DNA from: SIG480 sp045539475
GTDB taxonomy: Bacteria; Bacillota; Clostridia; Oscillospirales; JAAYXM01
Length of the DNA stretch: 64,000 bases
NCBI GenBank assembly: GCA_045539475.1
Contig: JAZQFJ010000063.1
Span: forward strand, 1 to 64,000
Direction of reading: 5' to 3'
Below the pieces are notes generated by a model. The model did not search any database and was not told where the DNA came from. It worked only from the letters and a program-made list of their open reading frames with translations. Shown piece by piece: positions 33,762 to 41,727 of this stretch (position 1 is its first letter; each line of letters starts with the position of its first letter). The position numbers and the translations under genes are program-made.

Positions 33762-35450
33762 ATGGCAGATAAAAAGTATATGACAATAGACGGTATCCCC
33801 GTTGAAATAAATGGCGAAAAAAACCTTTTGGAGCTTATCCGAAAAATAGGAATAAAGCTTCCTACCTTCTGCTATCATTCCGACCTCTCGGTTTACGGTG
33901 CGTGCCGTATGTGTATGGTAGAAAATGAACGCGGCGGTCTTGATGCCGCGTGCTCCACGCCCCCTCGCGAGGGAATGAACATACGCACCAACACGGAGCG
34001 TTTACGCCGTTATCGCCGCAACATTCTCGAGCTTATTATCGCAAACCACTGCAATGATTGCACAACCTGCAAGAACAACCTCCGTTGCAAGCTGCAGGAC
34101 CTTGCAATGAGATATAACATCGACGGTGTCCGTTTCCCGAACACTTCGGGAAATGCCCGTCCCAAGGACGAATCCTCAGATTCAATATCTATGGATCCTG
34201 CAAAGTGCATTCTCTGCGGCGACTGCGTCAGAGTGTGCCATGAGTTGCAGAACGTCGGTGCAATCGACTTTGCATTCCGTGGCTCTAAGATGAGTATCAG
34301 CACAGCTTTCGGAAAGCCGCTTTCCGAATCTCCATGTGTTGGTTGCGGTCAGTGTGTCGCTATCTGCCCGACGGGTGCGCTCGTCGTCAAGAACCATATT
34401 TCCCCCGTCTGGAAAGCGGTTGATAACCCGGAAATAAAGACAACCGTCCAGATTGCTCCCGCAGTCCGCGTTGCGGTGGGACGTGAGCTCGGCGTTCGTG
34501 ACGGTGAGAATGTTATGGGCAAGATCGTTGCTGCGCTCAGACTTATGGGCTTCGACGAGGTTTATGACACATCACTCAGCGCTGACATCACGGTCATCGA
34601 AGAATCAAACGAATTCCTCGAGCGCCTTGAAAACGGCGGAACACTTCCGCTTATGACCTCCTGCTGCCCCGGTTGGGTCAAATATTGCGAGAACAAGCAT
34701 CCCGAGCTTCTCGACAATGTATCTTCCTGCAAATCTCCGATGCAGATGTTTGCGGCACTGCTTAAGGATCGCGCAAAGAAGAACGGGGAGGAGACCTTCC
34801 ACGTTGCAATTATGCCCTGTACGGCAAAGAAATCGGAAGCAACCCGCGATGAATTTAAGACAGACGGTTGCCCCGATGTTGATGCAGTCATCACGACGAA
34901 CGGACTTATCCGTATGATCAAAGAATCAGGTATTATGTTTGAATCACTTGAGCCTGAAGCTGTCGATATGCCTTTCGCAACAATCTCCGGTGCCGGTGTT
35001 ATTTTCGGCGTTACCGGCGGTGTTACAGAAGCGGTGCTTCGCCGCGTTGCTTCCGGAAAAACACGCTCGGAGCTTCTTGCCGTTGCGAACAAGGGACAGC
35101 GCGGAATGGAAGGCATCAAGGAATTTGATCTCGAATATGGAGAAAAAACTCTCCGTATCGCAGTTGTCAGCGGTCTCGCAAATGCAGAAAGCATCATCAA
35201 GCGTATGCAAGCCGGTGAGCATTTCGACTTCATCGAGGTTATGGCTTGCCCCGGAGGCTGCATAAGCGGCGCAGGTCAGCCCTATGTTATGCACGAAGAG
35301 CGCAAGGAAAGAGCAAAGGGGCTCTATGAAGCAGACAGGCTGCTTAGTGTTCGACGTTCCGAAGAAAATCCGCTTGTTTCTTCCTTGTACGAAAGTGTTA
35401 TCGGAGACCGTGCGCATGAGCTTCTGCACGTACACTATAAAAAGAACTGA
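33762..35450 (+). CDS. hydA: [FeFe] hydrogenase catalytic subunit
   Basis: 562 aa. N-terminal 2Fe-2S domain (CHSDL-type, CRMCMVE), a His-Cys3 4Fe-4S motif (HCNDCTTCKNNLRC), two ferredoxin-type 4Fe-4S motifs (CILCGDCVRVC, CVGCGQCVAICP), then the H-cluster domain. All three H-cluster signatures are intact: TSCCPGWVKYCE, MPCTAKKSEA and EVMACPGGCISGAGQP, with the small-subunit-like tail ending in LLHVHYKK. It makes or consumes H2 in the cytoplasm with HydB and HydC. It starts 4 nt after hydB. The maturases HydE, HydF and HydG are not in the window. A strong terminator follows. Confidence 0.97.
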   Translation: MADKKYMTIDGIPVEINGEKNLLELIRKIGIKLPTFCYHSDLSVYGACRMCMVENERGGLDAACSTPPREGMNIRTNTERLRRYRRNILELIIANHCNDCTTCKNNLRCKLQDLAMRYNIDGVRFPNTSGNARPKDESSDSISMDPAKCILCGDCVRVCHELQNVGAIDFAFRGSKMSISTAFGKPLSESPCVGCGQCVAICPTGALVVKNHISPVWKAVDNPEIKTTVQIAPAVRVAVGRELGVRDGENVMGKIVAALRLMGFDEVYDTSLSADITVIEESNEFLERLENGGTLPLMTSCCPGWVKYCENKHPELLDNVSSCKSPMQMFAALLKDRAKKNGEETFHVAIMPCTAKKSEATRDEFKTDGCPDVDAVITTNGLIRMIKESGIMFESLEPEAVDMPFATISGAGVIFGVTGGVTEAVLRRVASGKTRSELLAVANKGQRGMEGIKEFDLEYGEKTLRIAVVSGLANAESIIKRMQAGEHFDFIEVMACPGGCISGAGQPYVMHEERKERAKGLYEADRLLSVRRSEENPLVSSLYESVIGDRAHELLHVHYKKN

Positions 35451-35468
35451 TAGGAAATAGAAATATTC

Positions 35469-35520
35469 AGGTGCATTCATGCATCACTCTTTGGAGAGCT
35501 GATGCGTGAATGCACCTTTT
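35469..35520. terminator. Bidirectional terminator after hydA
   Basis: AGGTGCATTCATGCATCA pairs with TGATGCGTGAATGCACCT (one G-U), with a further CTCT/AGAG stem inside, then TTTT. It lies between convergent hydA and araC-type genes. Confidence 0.92.
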
Positions 35521-36368
35521 TAATATCTGTATGATATTCCCTGCTGGAATTTAAGCGGGGTCATCCCCGTGCAGCGTTTGAAGATTTTTATAAAATAGCT
35601 TGTGCCGGGATATCCCACAAGAGATGCGACGCTTGAAACGGAATAACCTTGCGCGAGAAGCGGCTTTGCGGCCTCAACGCGCGTGAGAGTGATAAAGGTA
35701 TTTACCGTCATGCCCACTGCCTGCTTGAAATCGCGCGTGAACTTCGCGTAGCTGACAAAAAACTTTGAGGCAAGAAAATCGAGCTTTATATCCTCGGCGT
35801 AATGCTCGCGGATATAGCTGACCGTTTCGTCAATATATGTTGCTGTTGCAGGAATATCGCTTTCCGAGTTTTTGCGGGCAACGTCATTTGCAAGGAGCAT
35901 AAGCTCTGAGACCAGAAGCCGTGATTCAAGCGAACCTGTGCGCGAGGCGGGGGCGTTTTCAAATCTGTCGTAAAGGGTTTCCATAATGGTGAGCATACGC
36001 CGGTATATTTTGTCGGGAACGCGGTATATCGCAGAGCGCGACATAAAGTGTGAAAAAATACTGCTGTATTCAGGAAGAAAGGACGATACGAAATCAGGGT
36101 TAAACATAATCTGGTATCTTTCGTATTTTTTCTCCTGATTTATGTAAGGATTGTGGAGCTGATATGCCGCTGAGAAGATAAAGCAGTGCTCGTTGTCAAC
36201 GCGGTCGACGCATTTATTCGATGTATAGGTGACATCTCCGTCGCTTATCAGCGAAAACTCGTGATATGGGTGAGAGTGAAGAGTTCTTCGATCCTGCTCA
36301 AAACCCTTTCCGCTGTAAAAGTCAATGCGGAAATCGCCGTTCAGTTTTTCAATAACGTATATTTGCAT
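35520..36368 (-). CDS. AraC family transcriptional regulator
   Basis: 282 aa. The N-terminal half is an AraC-type cupin sensor (HSHPYHEFSLISDGDVTYTSN, FSAAYQLHNPYI). The C-terminal ~100 residues hold two helix-turn-helix motifs: KLDFLASKFFVSYAKFTRDFKQAVG and the family signature GYSVSSVASLVGYPGTSYFIKIFKRCTGMTPLKF. It is divergent from uxaC with an overlapping promoter region, so it is the likely regulator of glucuronate isomerase and of itself, perhaps responding to a uronate. That link is inference from position. Confidence 0.9.
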   Translation of the reverse strand: MQIYVIEKLNGDFRIDFYSGKGFEQDRRTLHSHPYHEFSLISDGDVTYTSNKCVDRVDNEHCFIFSAAYQLHNPYINQEKKYERYQIMFNPDFVSSFLPEYSSIFSHFMSRSAIYRVPDKIYRRMLTIMETLYDRFENAPASRTGSLESRLLVSELMLLANDVARKNSESDIPATATYIDETVSYIREHYAEDIKLDFLASKFFVSYAKFTRDFKQAVGMTVNTFITLTRVEAAKPLLAQGYSVSSVASLVGYPGTSYFIKIFKRCTGMTPLKFQQGISYRY

Positions 36369-36426
36369 ATTCTCATCTCCGTGAAGTGTATCGAAATGTT
36401 GTATTTTTATTGGATTGTTGCTTGTC

Positions 36427-36455
36427 TTGACATATATAATGATAATATAATAATG
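36427..36455 (+). promoter_or_regulatory. Predicted uxaC promoter
   Basis: TTGACA (36427-36432), 17 bp, ATAATG (36450-36455). The -10 is imperfect, and TATAAT at 36446 is too close. The site overlaps the opposite-facing araC promoter almost completely. Confidence 0.6.
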
Positions 36456-36470
36456 TTATAAATTTGTCAA
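36442..36470 (-). promoter_or_regulatory. Predicted promoter of the AraC-type regulator
   Basis: Minus strand TTGACA (36470-36465), 17 bp, TATTAT (36447-36442). Together with the uxaC promoter it forms the inverted repeat CTTGACA ... TGTCAAG. Confidence 0.75.
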
Positions 36471-36487
36471 GGGGGCGCAGTCTCATT

Positions 36488-37888
36488 ATGAAAAAGTTTA
36501 TGAACGAGAATTTCTTGTTGGAAAATAAAACTGCGAGAATTCTTTATCACAAACATGCGAAGAAGATGCCGGTTATAGATTATCATTGCCATATTTATCC
36601 GCATCAGATAGCAGAGGATAAGCATTATAAAACAATTACCGATGTGTGGCTTGACCGCGACCATTACAAGTGGCGCGCGATGCGTACATACGGCATCCCG
36701 GAAAAGTATGTCACAGGGGACGCATCACCCAAGGAAAAGTTTATGAAGTGGGCAGAGGTTTTGCCCTACTGTATAGGAAATCCGCTGTATCACTGGACTC
36801 AGCTTGAGCTTAACCGCTTTTTCGGGGTGAACGAGCCGCTTTGCCCAGAGAGCGCGGAGCGTATCTGGAACAAGTGTAACGCGGTGCTTGCAAGGGAAGA
36901 CTTTGGTGTGCGCGGAATTATAAAGCACTCAAATGTTGAGATAATCTGCACCACGGATGATCCGATAGACAGCCTTGAATTTCACGAACAGCTTGCCGCG
37001 GACGAGAGCTTTGACGTAACTGTTCTTCCAAGCTTCCGTCCGGATAAGGCGGTGAACATCACCCGCCATGAGTTCTGTGGATATATAGCAGAGCTTTCAA
37101 AGGTTGCGGGAATAGAAATAAAGTGTTTTAATGATTTATGCGAAGCGCTTGATAAGCGTCTTGATTTCTTCATCGCTCACGGCTGCTGCATCACAGACCA
37201 TGCTCTTGATACGGTTGAATACGGGGATGAGGATGCAGTTGCGGCAAACGAAACACTTCTCCGTGCGCTTCGCGGGGAAAAACTTACTCCCGAAGAGGTT
37301 GCGGTTTACCGCACGACTCTCGTTCTTCATCTTGCGCGCAGATATTATGATAACAACATAGTTATGCAGATTCACATCGGCGCACTGCGCGATAACAACA
37401 GCCCGATGTTTGACCGCCTCGGACCGGATATGGGATACGACTCTATCCGTGATGATAAGGTTATGGAGCCGCTCCGCAATCTTCTTAACACGCTTGAAAC
37501 CGAGAACAGATTGCCGAAAACCGTTCTCTACAGCCTCAACCCCGCTCACAACGAAGCGCTTATGACGCTTTCTGCGTGCTACAACGGTCATGGCGTTGAG
37601 TGTAAGATGCAGTTTGGATGCGCGTGGTGGTTCAATGACCAGATTGACGGAATAGTGAAGCACCTTACCGCAATCGGGAACCTCGGCCTTGTGTCGAAGT
37701 TTATCGGTATGCTTACCGATTCACGAAGCTTCTTAAGCTATACACGGCATGAGTATTTCAGAAGAATTGTCTGCAATCTCCTCGGTGACTGGGCGGAACG
37801 CGGACTTATCGTAAGAGATATAAAGCTTCTCGGCAAAATCGTTCAGGATATTTCATATAACAACACAAAAAAGTATTTTTTTGAATAA
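36488..37888 (+). CDS. uxaC: Glucuronate (uronate) isomerase
   Basis: 466 aa from the ATG at 36488 with AAGGGGG about 12 nt upstream; this matches the usual UxaC length. It isomerises D-glucuronate to D-fructuronate (or galacturonate to tagaturonate), the first step of hexuronate breakdown. It is an amidohydrolase-fold enzyme; visible motifs are VIDYHCHIYPHQIAED, TITDVWLDRDHYKWRAMR, CTTDDPIDSL, LPSFRPDKA, HIGALRDNNSPMF and GCAWWFNDQIDG. The rest of the pathway (uxuA, uxuB, kdgK) is not adjacent. A strong hairpin follows the stop. Confidence 0.96.
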   Translation: MKKFMNENFLLENKTARILYHKHAKKMPVIDYHCHIYPHQIAEDKHYKTITDVWLDRDHYKWRAMRTYGIPEKYVTGDASPKEKFMKWAEVLPYCIGNPLYHWTQLELNRFFGVNEPLCPESAERIWNKCNAVLAREDFGVRGIIKHSNVEIICTTDDPIDSLEFHEQLAADESFDVTVLPSFRPDKAVNITRHEFCGYIAELSKVAGIEIKCFNDLCEALDKRLDFFIAHGCCITDHALDTVEYGDEDAVAANETLLRALRGEKLTPEEVAVYRTTLVLHLARRYYDNNIVMQIHIGALRDNNSPMFDRLGPDMGYDSIRDDKVMEPLRNLLNTLETENRLPKTVLYSLNPAHNEALMTLSACYNGHGVECKMQFGCAWWFNDQIDGIVKHLTAIGNLGLVSKFIGMLTDSRSFLSYTRHEYFRRIVCNLLGDWAERGLIVRDIKLLGKIVQDISYNNTKKYFFE

Positions 37889-37910
37889 GAGCTGATAAAA
37901 AGACGCAAAA

Positions 37911-37960
37911 AACCGGCTGTGAAAAAGTCAAAGACCTTTTCGCAGCCGGTTCTGTTTTTA
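37911..37960. terminator. Bidirectional terminator between uxaC and the XRE regulator
   Basis: AACCGGCTGTGAAAA and TTTTCGCAGCCGGTT pair over 15 positions with one G-U, followed by CTGTTTTT on plus; an A-rich stretch precedes it, serving the minus strand. Confidence 0.9.
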
Positions 37961-38317
37961 CTTTGAAAATTCTGCGGTGATTTTGCCGAGAAGCTCGTAA
38001 TGTTCGGAGGTAATTTGCTTTTTGAAAGCTTCGTTGTGGTTTCGGAAAGCGGTGATAAGGTCTTTTGTAATTGCCGCCTGCTCATCGGTAAGACCGTAAA
38101 GCGAAGCTGTACCGCGCGTTTCCGTTCCGCAAAGCTCATCAAGCGATACGCCGAGTATTGCCGCAAGAGAGCGTAGCGTTTCAAGCGTAGGAGAAATCAG
38201 GTTATTTTCGTATCTTGAAATCGTGCCTTCGGTTACTCCTATTTTTCCAGAAAGAGTTTTCATTGTTAATTTTTTTGCATTTCTATACTTTTTTAGCGTC
38301 AGTCCAAAATCATACAT
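37958..38317 (-). CDS. XRE family helix-turn-helix regulator
   Basis: 119 aa from the ATG at 38317, chosen because GGAGG sits 7 nt upstream. Upstream in-frame codons encode an implausible Ser/Ile/Cys-rich stretch. The N-terminal HTH_3 domain (about 4-62) reads LKKYRNAKKLTMKTLSGKIG, VTEGTISRYENNLISPTLETL and LAAILGVSLDELC. The C-terminal half is a short helical, charged tail likely for dimerisation. It is divergent from a small gene encoding a probable double ribbon-helix-helix protein. A perfect 13-bp-armed palindrome lies 36-70 nt upstream of its start, a probable operator for itself. Targets are unknown. Confidence 0.88.
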   Translation of the reverse strand: MYDFGLTLKKYRNAKKLTMKTLSGKIGVTEGTISRYENNLISPTLETLRSLAAILGVSLDELCGTETRGTASLYGLTDEQAAITKDLITAFRNHNEAFKKQITSEHYELLGKITAEFSK

Positions 38318-38352
38318 AGTCGCACCTCCAATTGCATCATAAGAAAAATTTT

Positions 38353-38387
38353 TAGCATAAACTTGCATTATATACAAGTTTATGCTA
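38353..38387. promoter_or_regulatory. Perfect palindrome, candidate operator
   Basis: TAGCATAAACTTG (38353-38365) and CAAGTTTATGCTA (38375-38387) are perfect inverted 13-mers separated by CATTATATA. It lies in the divergent intergenic region and contains a TATAAT on the minus strand. No T-run follows, so it is more likely protein-binding than a terminator. Confidence 0.7.
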
Positions 38388-38418
38388 TTATTATTGCATA
38401 AGAAGAAAGAATGCGTTG

Positions 38419-38437
38419 TATAATATGCGTAAACGCA
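38419..38437 (+). promoter_or_regulatory. -10 element and adjacent palindrome before the small RHH-like gene
   Basis: TATAAT (38419-38424) is followed directly by TGCGT-AA-ACGCA (38426-38437), covering the expected start point. The -35 is poor (TTGCAT at 19 bp), so activation or repression by a bound protein is plausible. Confidence 0.5.
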
Positions 38438-38477
38438 AATTTGGAGTCTGATCAATGATATGGAAGGAGAAGTGTTT

Positions 38478-38912
38478 ATGGGCAGACAACTAAAAAGTGA
38501 TGTAATACCGGAAGAAACAACAAATCTTGCCTGGAACATTAAAGAGGCTATGGCGGAGAAATTTTATGCGGTTATTAAACGAAAAAGGCTTCCGTTATAT
38601 ATAATCCTGGAAACGTTTATGCAACAGTTTTGCGACGGAAGTTTTAAATTGGAAGAGATGGAGATTACCAAATTTGACAGAAACAGAGAGAATACGCGCA
38701 TGATACATACCATGGCTAACAAAAGGATTTATTTCAGGTTCAAATCTGTTTGTGTAGAAAAGGGATACGTAATTGGAAGCGTTCTGTCAGCATTCGTCGA
38801 AAAATTTTTAACCTGTGAGTATGTTCTGGAACTGCGAAGTGCCGCCGATGCAGACAAAGAGGAAAAGAGCAGCTGTTTGAATGAGCTGATGCGCCTTTAT
38901 GAATTAACATGA
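38478..38912 (+). CDS. Small protein with two tandem ribbon-helix-helix-like units (function unknown)
   Basis: 144 aa from the ATG at 38478 (AAGGAG 8 nt upstream). I do not recognise a named family. Two segments share a pattern: KFYAVIKRKRLPLYIILETF (about 28-47) and a strand plus RFKSVCVEKGYVIGSVLSAF (about 83-105), each followed by a short aromatic helix end (MQQF, VEKF). The second resembles the ribbon-helix-helix fold: a basic strand, a helix, a Gly turn and an amphipathic helix. Two units in one chain could form a monomeric DNA-binding pair. It is divergent from an XRE regulator with palindromes between. Single-gene transcript, ended by the bidirectional terminator at 38959. Confidence 0.6.
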   Translation: MGRQLKSDVIPEETTNLAWNIKEAMAEKFYAVIKRKRLPLYIILETFMQQFCDGSFKLEEMEITKFDRNRENTRMIHTMANKRIYFRFKSVCVEKGYVIGSVLSAFVEKFLTCEYVLELRSAADADKEEKSSCLNELMRLYELT

Positions 38913-38958
38913 GAAGAAGAGAGGAACGGTTTGAATAATTCTTGAATAAACATAAAAA

Positions 38959-39007
38959 CACCCGCGGAGTACGTGCGCTTGCACATACCCCGCGGGTGCA
39001 ATGTTTT
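38959..39007. terminator. Bidirectional terminator between the small RHH-like gene and tspO
   Basis: CACCCGCGG and CCGCGGGTG enclose an inner GTGC/GCAC stem. TGTTTTTTA follows on plus and TGTTTTTATG on minus. Confidence 0.9.
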
Positions 39008-39466
39008 TTAATTCATCAGTGCGATGTAGAGATTGAGATATCCCGCAAAGAGAAGCCATGCAAGATACGGCAGCTGGAGATAGGCGGCAGGTTTGTCAAC
39101 CCGATAAAACTTTATTATCATAACGACAACAACGGCAATGAGAAGGATAAGCCAGATAAAGGCGAAGGTATAAGCCTGAAGATTGAAGAATATAATGCTC
39201 CAGAAAAAGTTTACGACAAGATTTACGCCGAAGACCTCAATTGCGTTTGATTTCGGGTCCTCAAGGTATACGCGCGCAGCGCTGTATCCCATTAGGGTGA
39301 AGAGAATAGTCCATACTATCGGAAAAACGATTGCCGGCGGGGTGAGCGGCGGTTTTTGTATTGTGTCGAATACATTCATATTGTTTCTGGTAAGAAATGC
39401 GGACAGCCCTCCGACTGCAAGCGAGATTAAGATAAATACTATTTTTGTCTTTTTGGATTTATTCAT
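39008..39466 (-). CDS. tspO: TspO/MBR family membrane protein
   Basis: 152 aa with five membrane segments, the TspO fold. Typical stretches: GGLSAFLTR, IQKPPLTPPAIVFPIVWTILFTLMGYSAARVY, and NLVVNFFWSIIFFNLQAYTFAFI (WAP/WxxxF-type pocket region). TspO proteins bind tetrapyrroles and other small hydrophobic ligands and are linked to stress responses. The native ligand is unknown here. It is a single-gene unit with its own terminator and no obvious operon partner. Confidence 0.93.
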   Translation of the reverse strand: MNKSKKTKIVFILISLAVGGLSAFLTRNNMNVFDTIQKPPLTPPAIVFPIVWTILFTLMGYSAARVYLEDPKSNAIEVFGVNLVVNFFWSIIFFNLQAYTFAFIWLILLIAVVVVMIIKFYRVDKPAAYLQLPYLAWLLFAGYLNLYIALMN

Positions 39467-39532
39467 AACAAATCACACTCCTCATATTTTAAGTCTATAC
39501 GCAAAATGATAAAATTATTCCTGTTAAAATGC

Positions 39533-39561
39533 TTGTCACGGGAGTGAGTTTGTGGTAAAAT
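39533..39561 (+). promoter_or_regulatory. Promoter of the lipoprotein/two-component operon
   Basis: TTGTCA (39533-39538), 17 bp, TAAAAT (39556-39561). The leader is about 120 nt and contains CCTTAAGG (39610-39617) and a TGCAGAA-AA-TTCTGCA hairpin (from about 39645), neither of which I can identify. Confidence 0.75.
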
Positions 39562-39687
39562 AGATAATGTATAGCTGTAAGTATTTTTTAAGCCGAGAGG
39601 AGATAAACACCTTAAGGTTTAAAACGTAATTTCAGCGAACAGCTGCAGAAAATTCTGCAAATATACGTCAAGCCGAGGAGAGACGGT

Positions 39688-41001
39688 ATGAAGAGGATTT
39701 GTTCACTCATTTTAATATGCGTTTTTCTGCTTTGCGGATGCGGAAGCGGAACATCATCGGATATGTTTGCCGTGCCGGAAATGCCGGAGATGCAAAGCAG
39801 GCTTATCGAGACGGTGGAGAGCGTCCTCGGCGGGGGATTTGATTATTCCGAACCGCGCTCCGGGCTCAACCGTCAGCCGCTTCAGCTTATAGACCTTGAC
39901 GGAGACGGCGAGGAAGAGGGAATTGCCTTCTTGCGAGATATTCAGGAAACGTACAAAACGTTTATTTATATTTTTGAAAACGGCAAGGACGGTTTCACTC
40001 TCTTTGACATCATCGAAGGCTCGGAAAATGAGCTTTACACCGTATCCTACAGTGATGTTCTGGGTAAGAACGGATATGAAATCATTGTAGAGTGGGGTGC
40101 GGATGGTGACGGAAGCCATCCGATAACTGTTTATGATCTCGGTGACAGCTCTGCAGAGAAGATTCTTGAAACTTCGGCGCATCAGTATTCCGTGAGCGAT
40201 ATTGACGGGAATGGCGGAAATGATTTTCTTGCAGTGGTAAAGCGCGGAGGGGTCTTTTATGCCGATGTGTACACGGTGTCCGGCGGAAAGCTCGGAAAGC
40301 AGGGCAGCGCGCGGCTTGCACCGGGTGACGGGAAAATACTCAGAATAAAAACAGGTATGACAAGCCCGGGAAAGAATGGAGTTTTCATAGAGCGTGAGTA
40401 TGGCGACGGGGTTATCACGGACGTTATTGCATATGGGAAAGACGGATTTGTAAACCTGCTTCCGAATGGGGATGTGTGCGTTACGCGCGCCGCATGTGCA
40501 GATGTTACGGGTGACGGTGTTATTGAGATACCGAAGGAGACGGAGAAGAACGCTCTTCGTGGGGCTACCAACCGGACATACCGCTGGAGCACGGTTTCGG
40601 AAAACGGCACACTCATTCCGAGTGCATTTACCTATCATTCGTATTCCGAAGGCTGGTATCTTCTTCTGCCTACATCGTGGAGCGGAAGTGTTTACGCTTC
40701 ACGCACGGTAACGCGGGCGGGAGAGATTGGGATTTCGTTCTCGACGCGTGAGCTTATGCAGGGGGATACTGATGAGCATATAGAAGCGCCGTTGTTTTCA
40801 CTTTTTATTCTGACGGGAGGAAGCCGCGATGCATATGCCGCAGAAGAAGGGCGATTTGTCGTGGCAGAACGCGAGGACAGAATTTTTGCCGCAAAGATTG
40901 AAAGCGAGAGCTACCTTGCAACGCGGATTGATGAGGCGTTTATAAAAGCGGCACTTAGAAATATTGAGAGCGAATGGTTCTCCGAAATATCATTTGGATA
41001 A
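39688..41001 (+). CDS. Lipoprotein with FG-GAP/VCBS-like repeats, linked to a two-component system
   Basis: 437 aa. A type II signal peptide is clear (KRICSLILICVFLLCGCGSG, lipobox LCGC), so it should be lipid-anchored outside the membrane. Calcium-binding-like loops recur: LIDLDGDGEEEG, VSDIDGNGGNDF and ADVTGDGVIEI, each in a beta-rich repeat, suggesting an FG-GAP/VCBS-type propeller. The C-terminal ~150 residues are a separate domain (EGWYLLLPTSWSG, RDAYAAEEGRFVVAE). The next gene, a response regulator, starts 12 nt later, followed by a histidine kinase. A role as an accessory signal-input protein for this system is plausible but inferred. No gene name is assigned. Confidence 0.8.
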   Translation: MKRICSLILICVFLLCGCGSGTSSDMFAVPEMPEMQSRLIETVESVLGGGFDYSEPRSGLNRQPLQLIDLDGDGEEEGIAFLRDIQETYKTFIYIFENGKDGFTLFDIIEGSENELYTVSYSDVLGKNGYEIIVEWGADGDGSHPITVYDLGDSSAEKILETSAHQYSVSDIDGNGGNDFLAVVKRGGVFYADVYTVSGGKLGKQGSARLAPGDGKILRIKTGMTSPGKNGVFIEREYGDGVITDVIAYGKDGFVNLLPNGDVCVTRAACADVTGDGVIEIPKETEKNALRGATNRTYRWSTVSENGTLIPSAFTYHSYSEGWYLLLPTSWSGSVYASRTVTRAGEIGISFSTRELMQGDTDEHIEAPLFSLFILTGGSRDAYAAEEGRFVVAEREDRIFAAKIESESYLATRIDEAFIKAALRNIESEWFSEISFG

Positions 41002-41013
41002 GGAGGAAAGAAG

Positions 41014-41706
41014 ATGGCAAAGAAAAAAATTCTCGTCGTTGAGGATGAGGCAAGTATACGAAGCTTTATTGTTATAAATCTTGAGCGGGCAGGATATGAG
41101 GTTTGCGAGGCGGAATCCGGCGAGGATGCACTTGAGCTTTTGCGCCATGAGCAGGGAGTCGGTGTTGCGTTGCTTGACCTTATGCTTCCGGGCATTGACG
41201 GATTTGAGCTGTGCCGCCGTATCCGCTCCGGCGGGTCTAAAATCGGCATAATTATGCTCACTGCGCGCACACAGGAGGTTGACCGCGTTACGGGACTTAT
41301 GACAGGTGCGGATGATTATGTCACGAAGCCGTTTTCTCCGACAGAGCTTATTGCGAGAATTGATGCGCTTTACCGCAGACTCGGCGATGTGGTTTCCGAG
41401 GACACGTCAAGCCTCAGGAGCGGACCGTTTTTGCTTAATACGCGCAACCGCACGCTTGACAAGGACGGCAAGCGCGTGCGCCTCACGCAGGTTGAGTATA
41501 CAATTATGCAGTATTTTCTTGAAAATCCGGACCGCGCCATATCCCGTGAGGATATGCTTTCTGCAGTCTGGGGAAGCAGTAATATGAGCGAATTAAAAAT
41601 CGTGGATGTAAATATCCGCAGGCTTCGCATAAAGATAGAGGATAACCCTGCCGACCCAAAGTATATCCGCACGGTGTGGGGTTACGGTTATAAGTGGAGC
41701 GATTAA
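41014..41706 (+). CDS. OmpR/PhoB-family response regulator
   Basis: 230 aa. The receiver domain (about 5-120) has acidic VEDEASI, phospho-acceptor D55 in LLDLMLPGID, T in MLTART and K in DDYVTKPFSP. The C-terminal winged helix (about 130-228) reads VRLTQVEYTIMQYFLENPDRAISREDML, VDVNIRRLRIKIEDNP and RTVWGYGYKW. GGAGG lies about 10 nt upstream. The gene sits between a lipoprotein gene and the cognate sensor kinase. Target genes are unknown. Confidence 0.95.
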   Translation: MAKKKILVVEDEASIRSFIVINLERAGYEVCEAESGEDALELLRHEQGVGVALLDLMLPGIDGFELCRRIRSGGSKIGIIMLTARTQEVDRVTGLMTGADDYVTKPFSPTELIARIDALYRRLGDVVSEDTSSLRSGPFLLNTRNRTLDKDGKRVRLTQVEYTIMQYFLENPDRAISREDMLSAVWGSSNMSELKIVDVNIRRLRIKIEDNPADPKYIRTVWGYGYKWSD

Positions 41707-41727
41707 AAGAAAGGAGAGCACGCCGTA

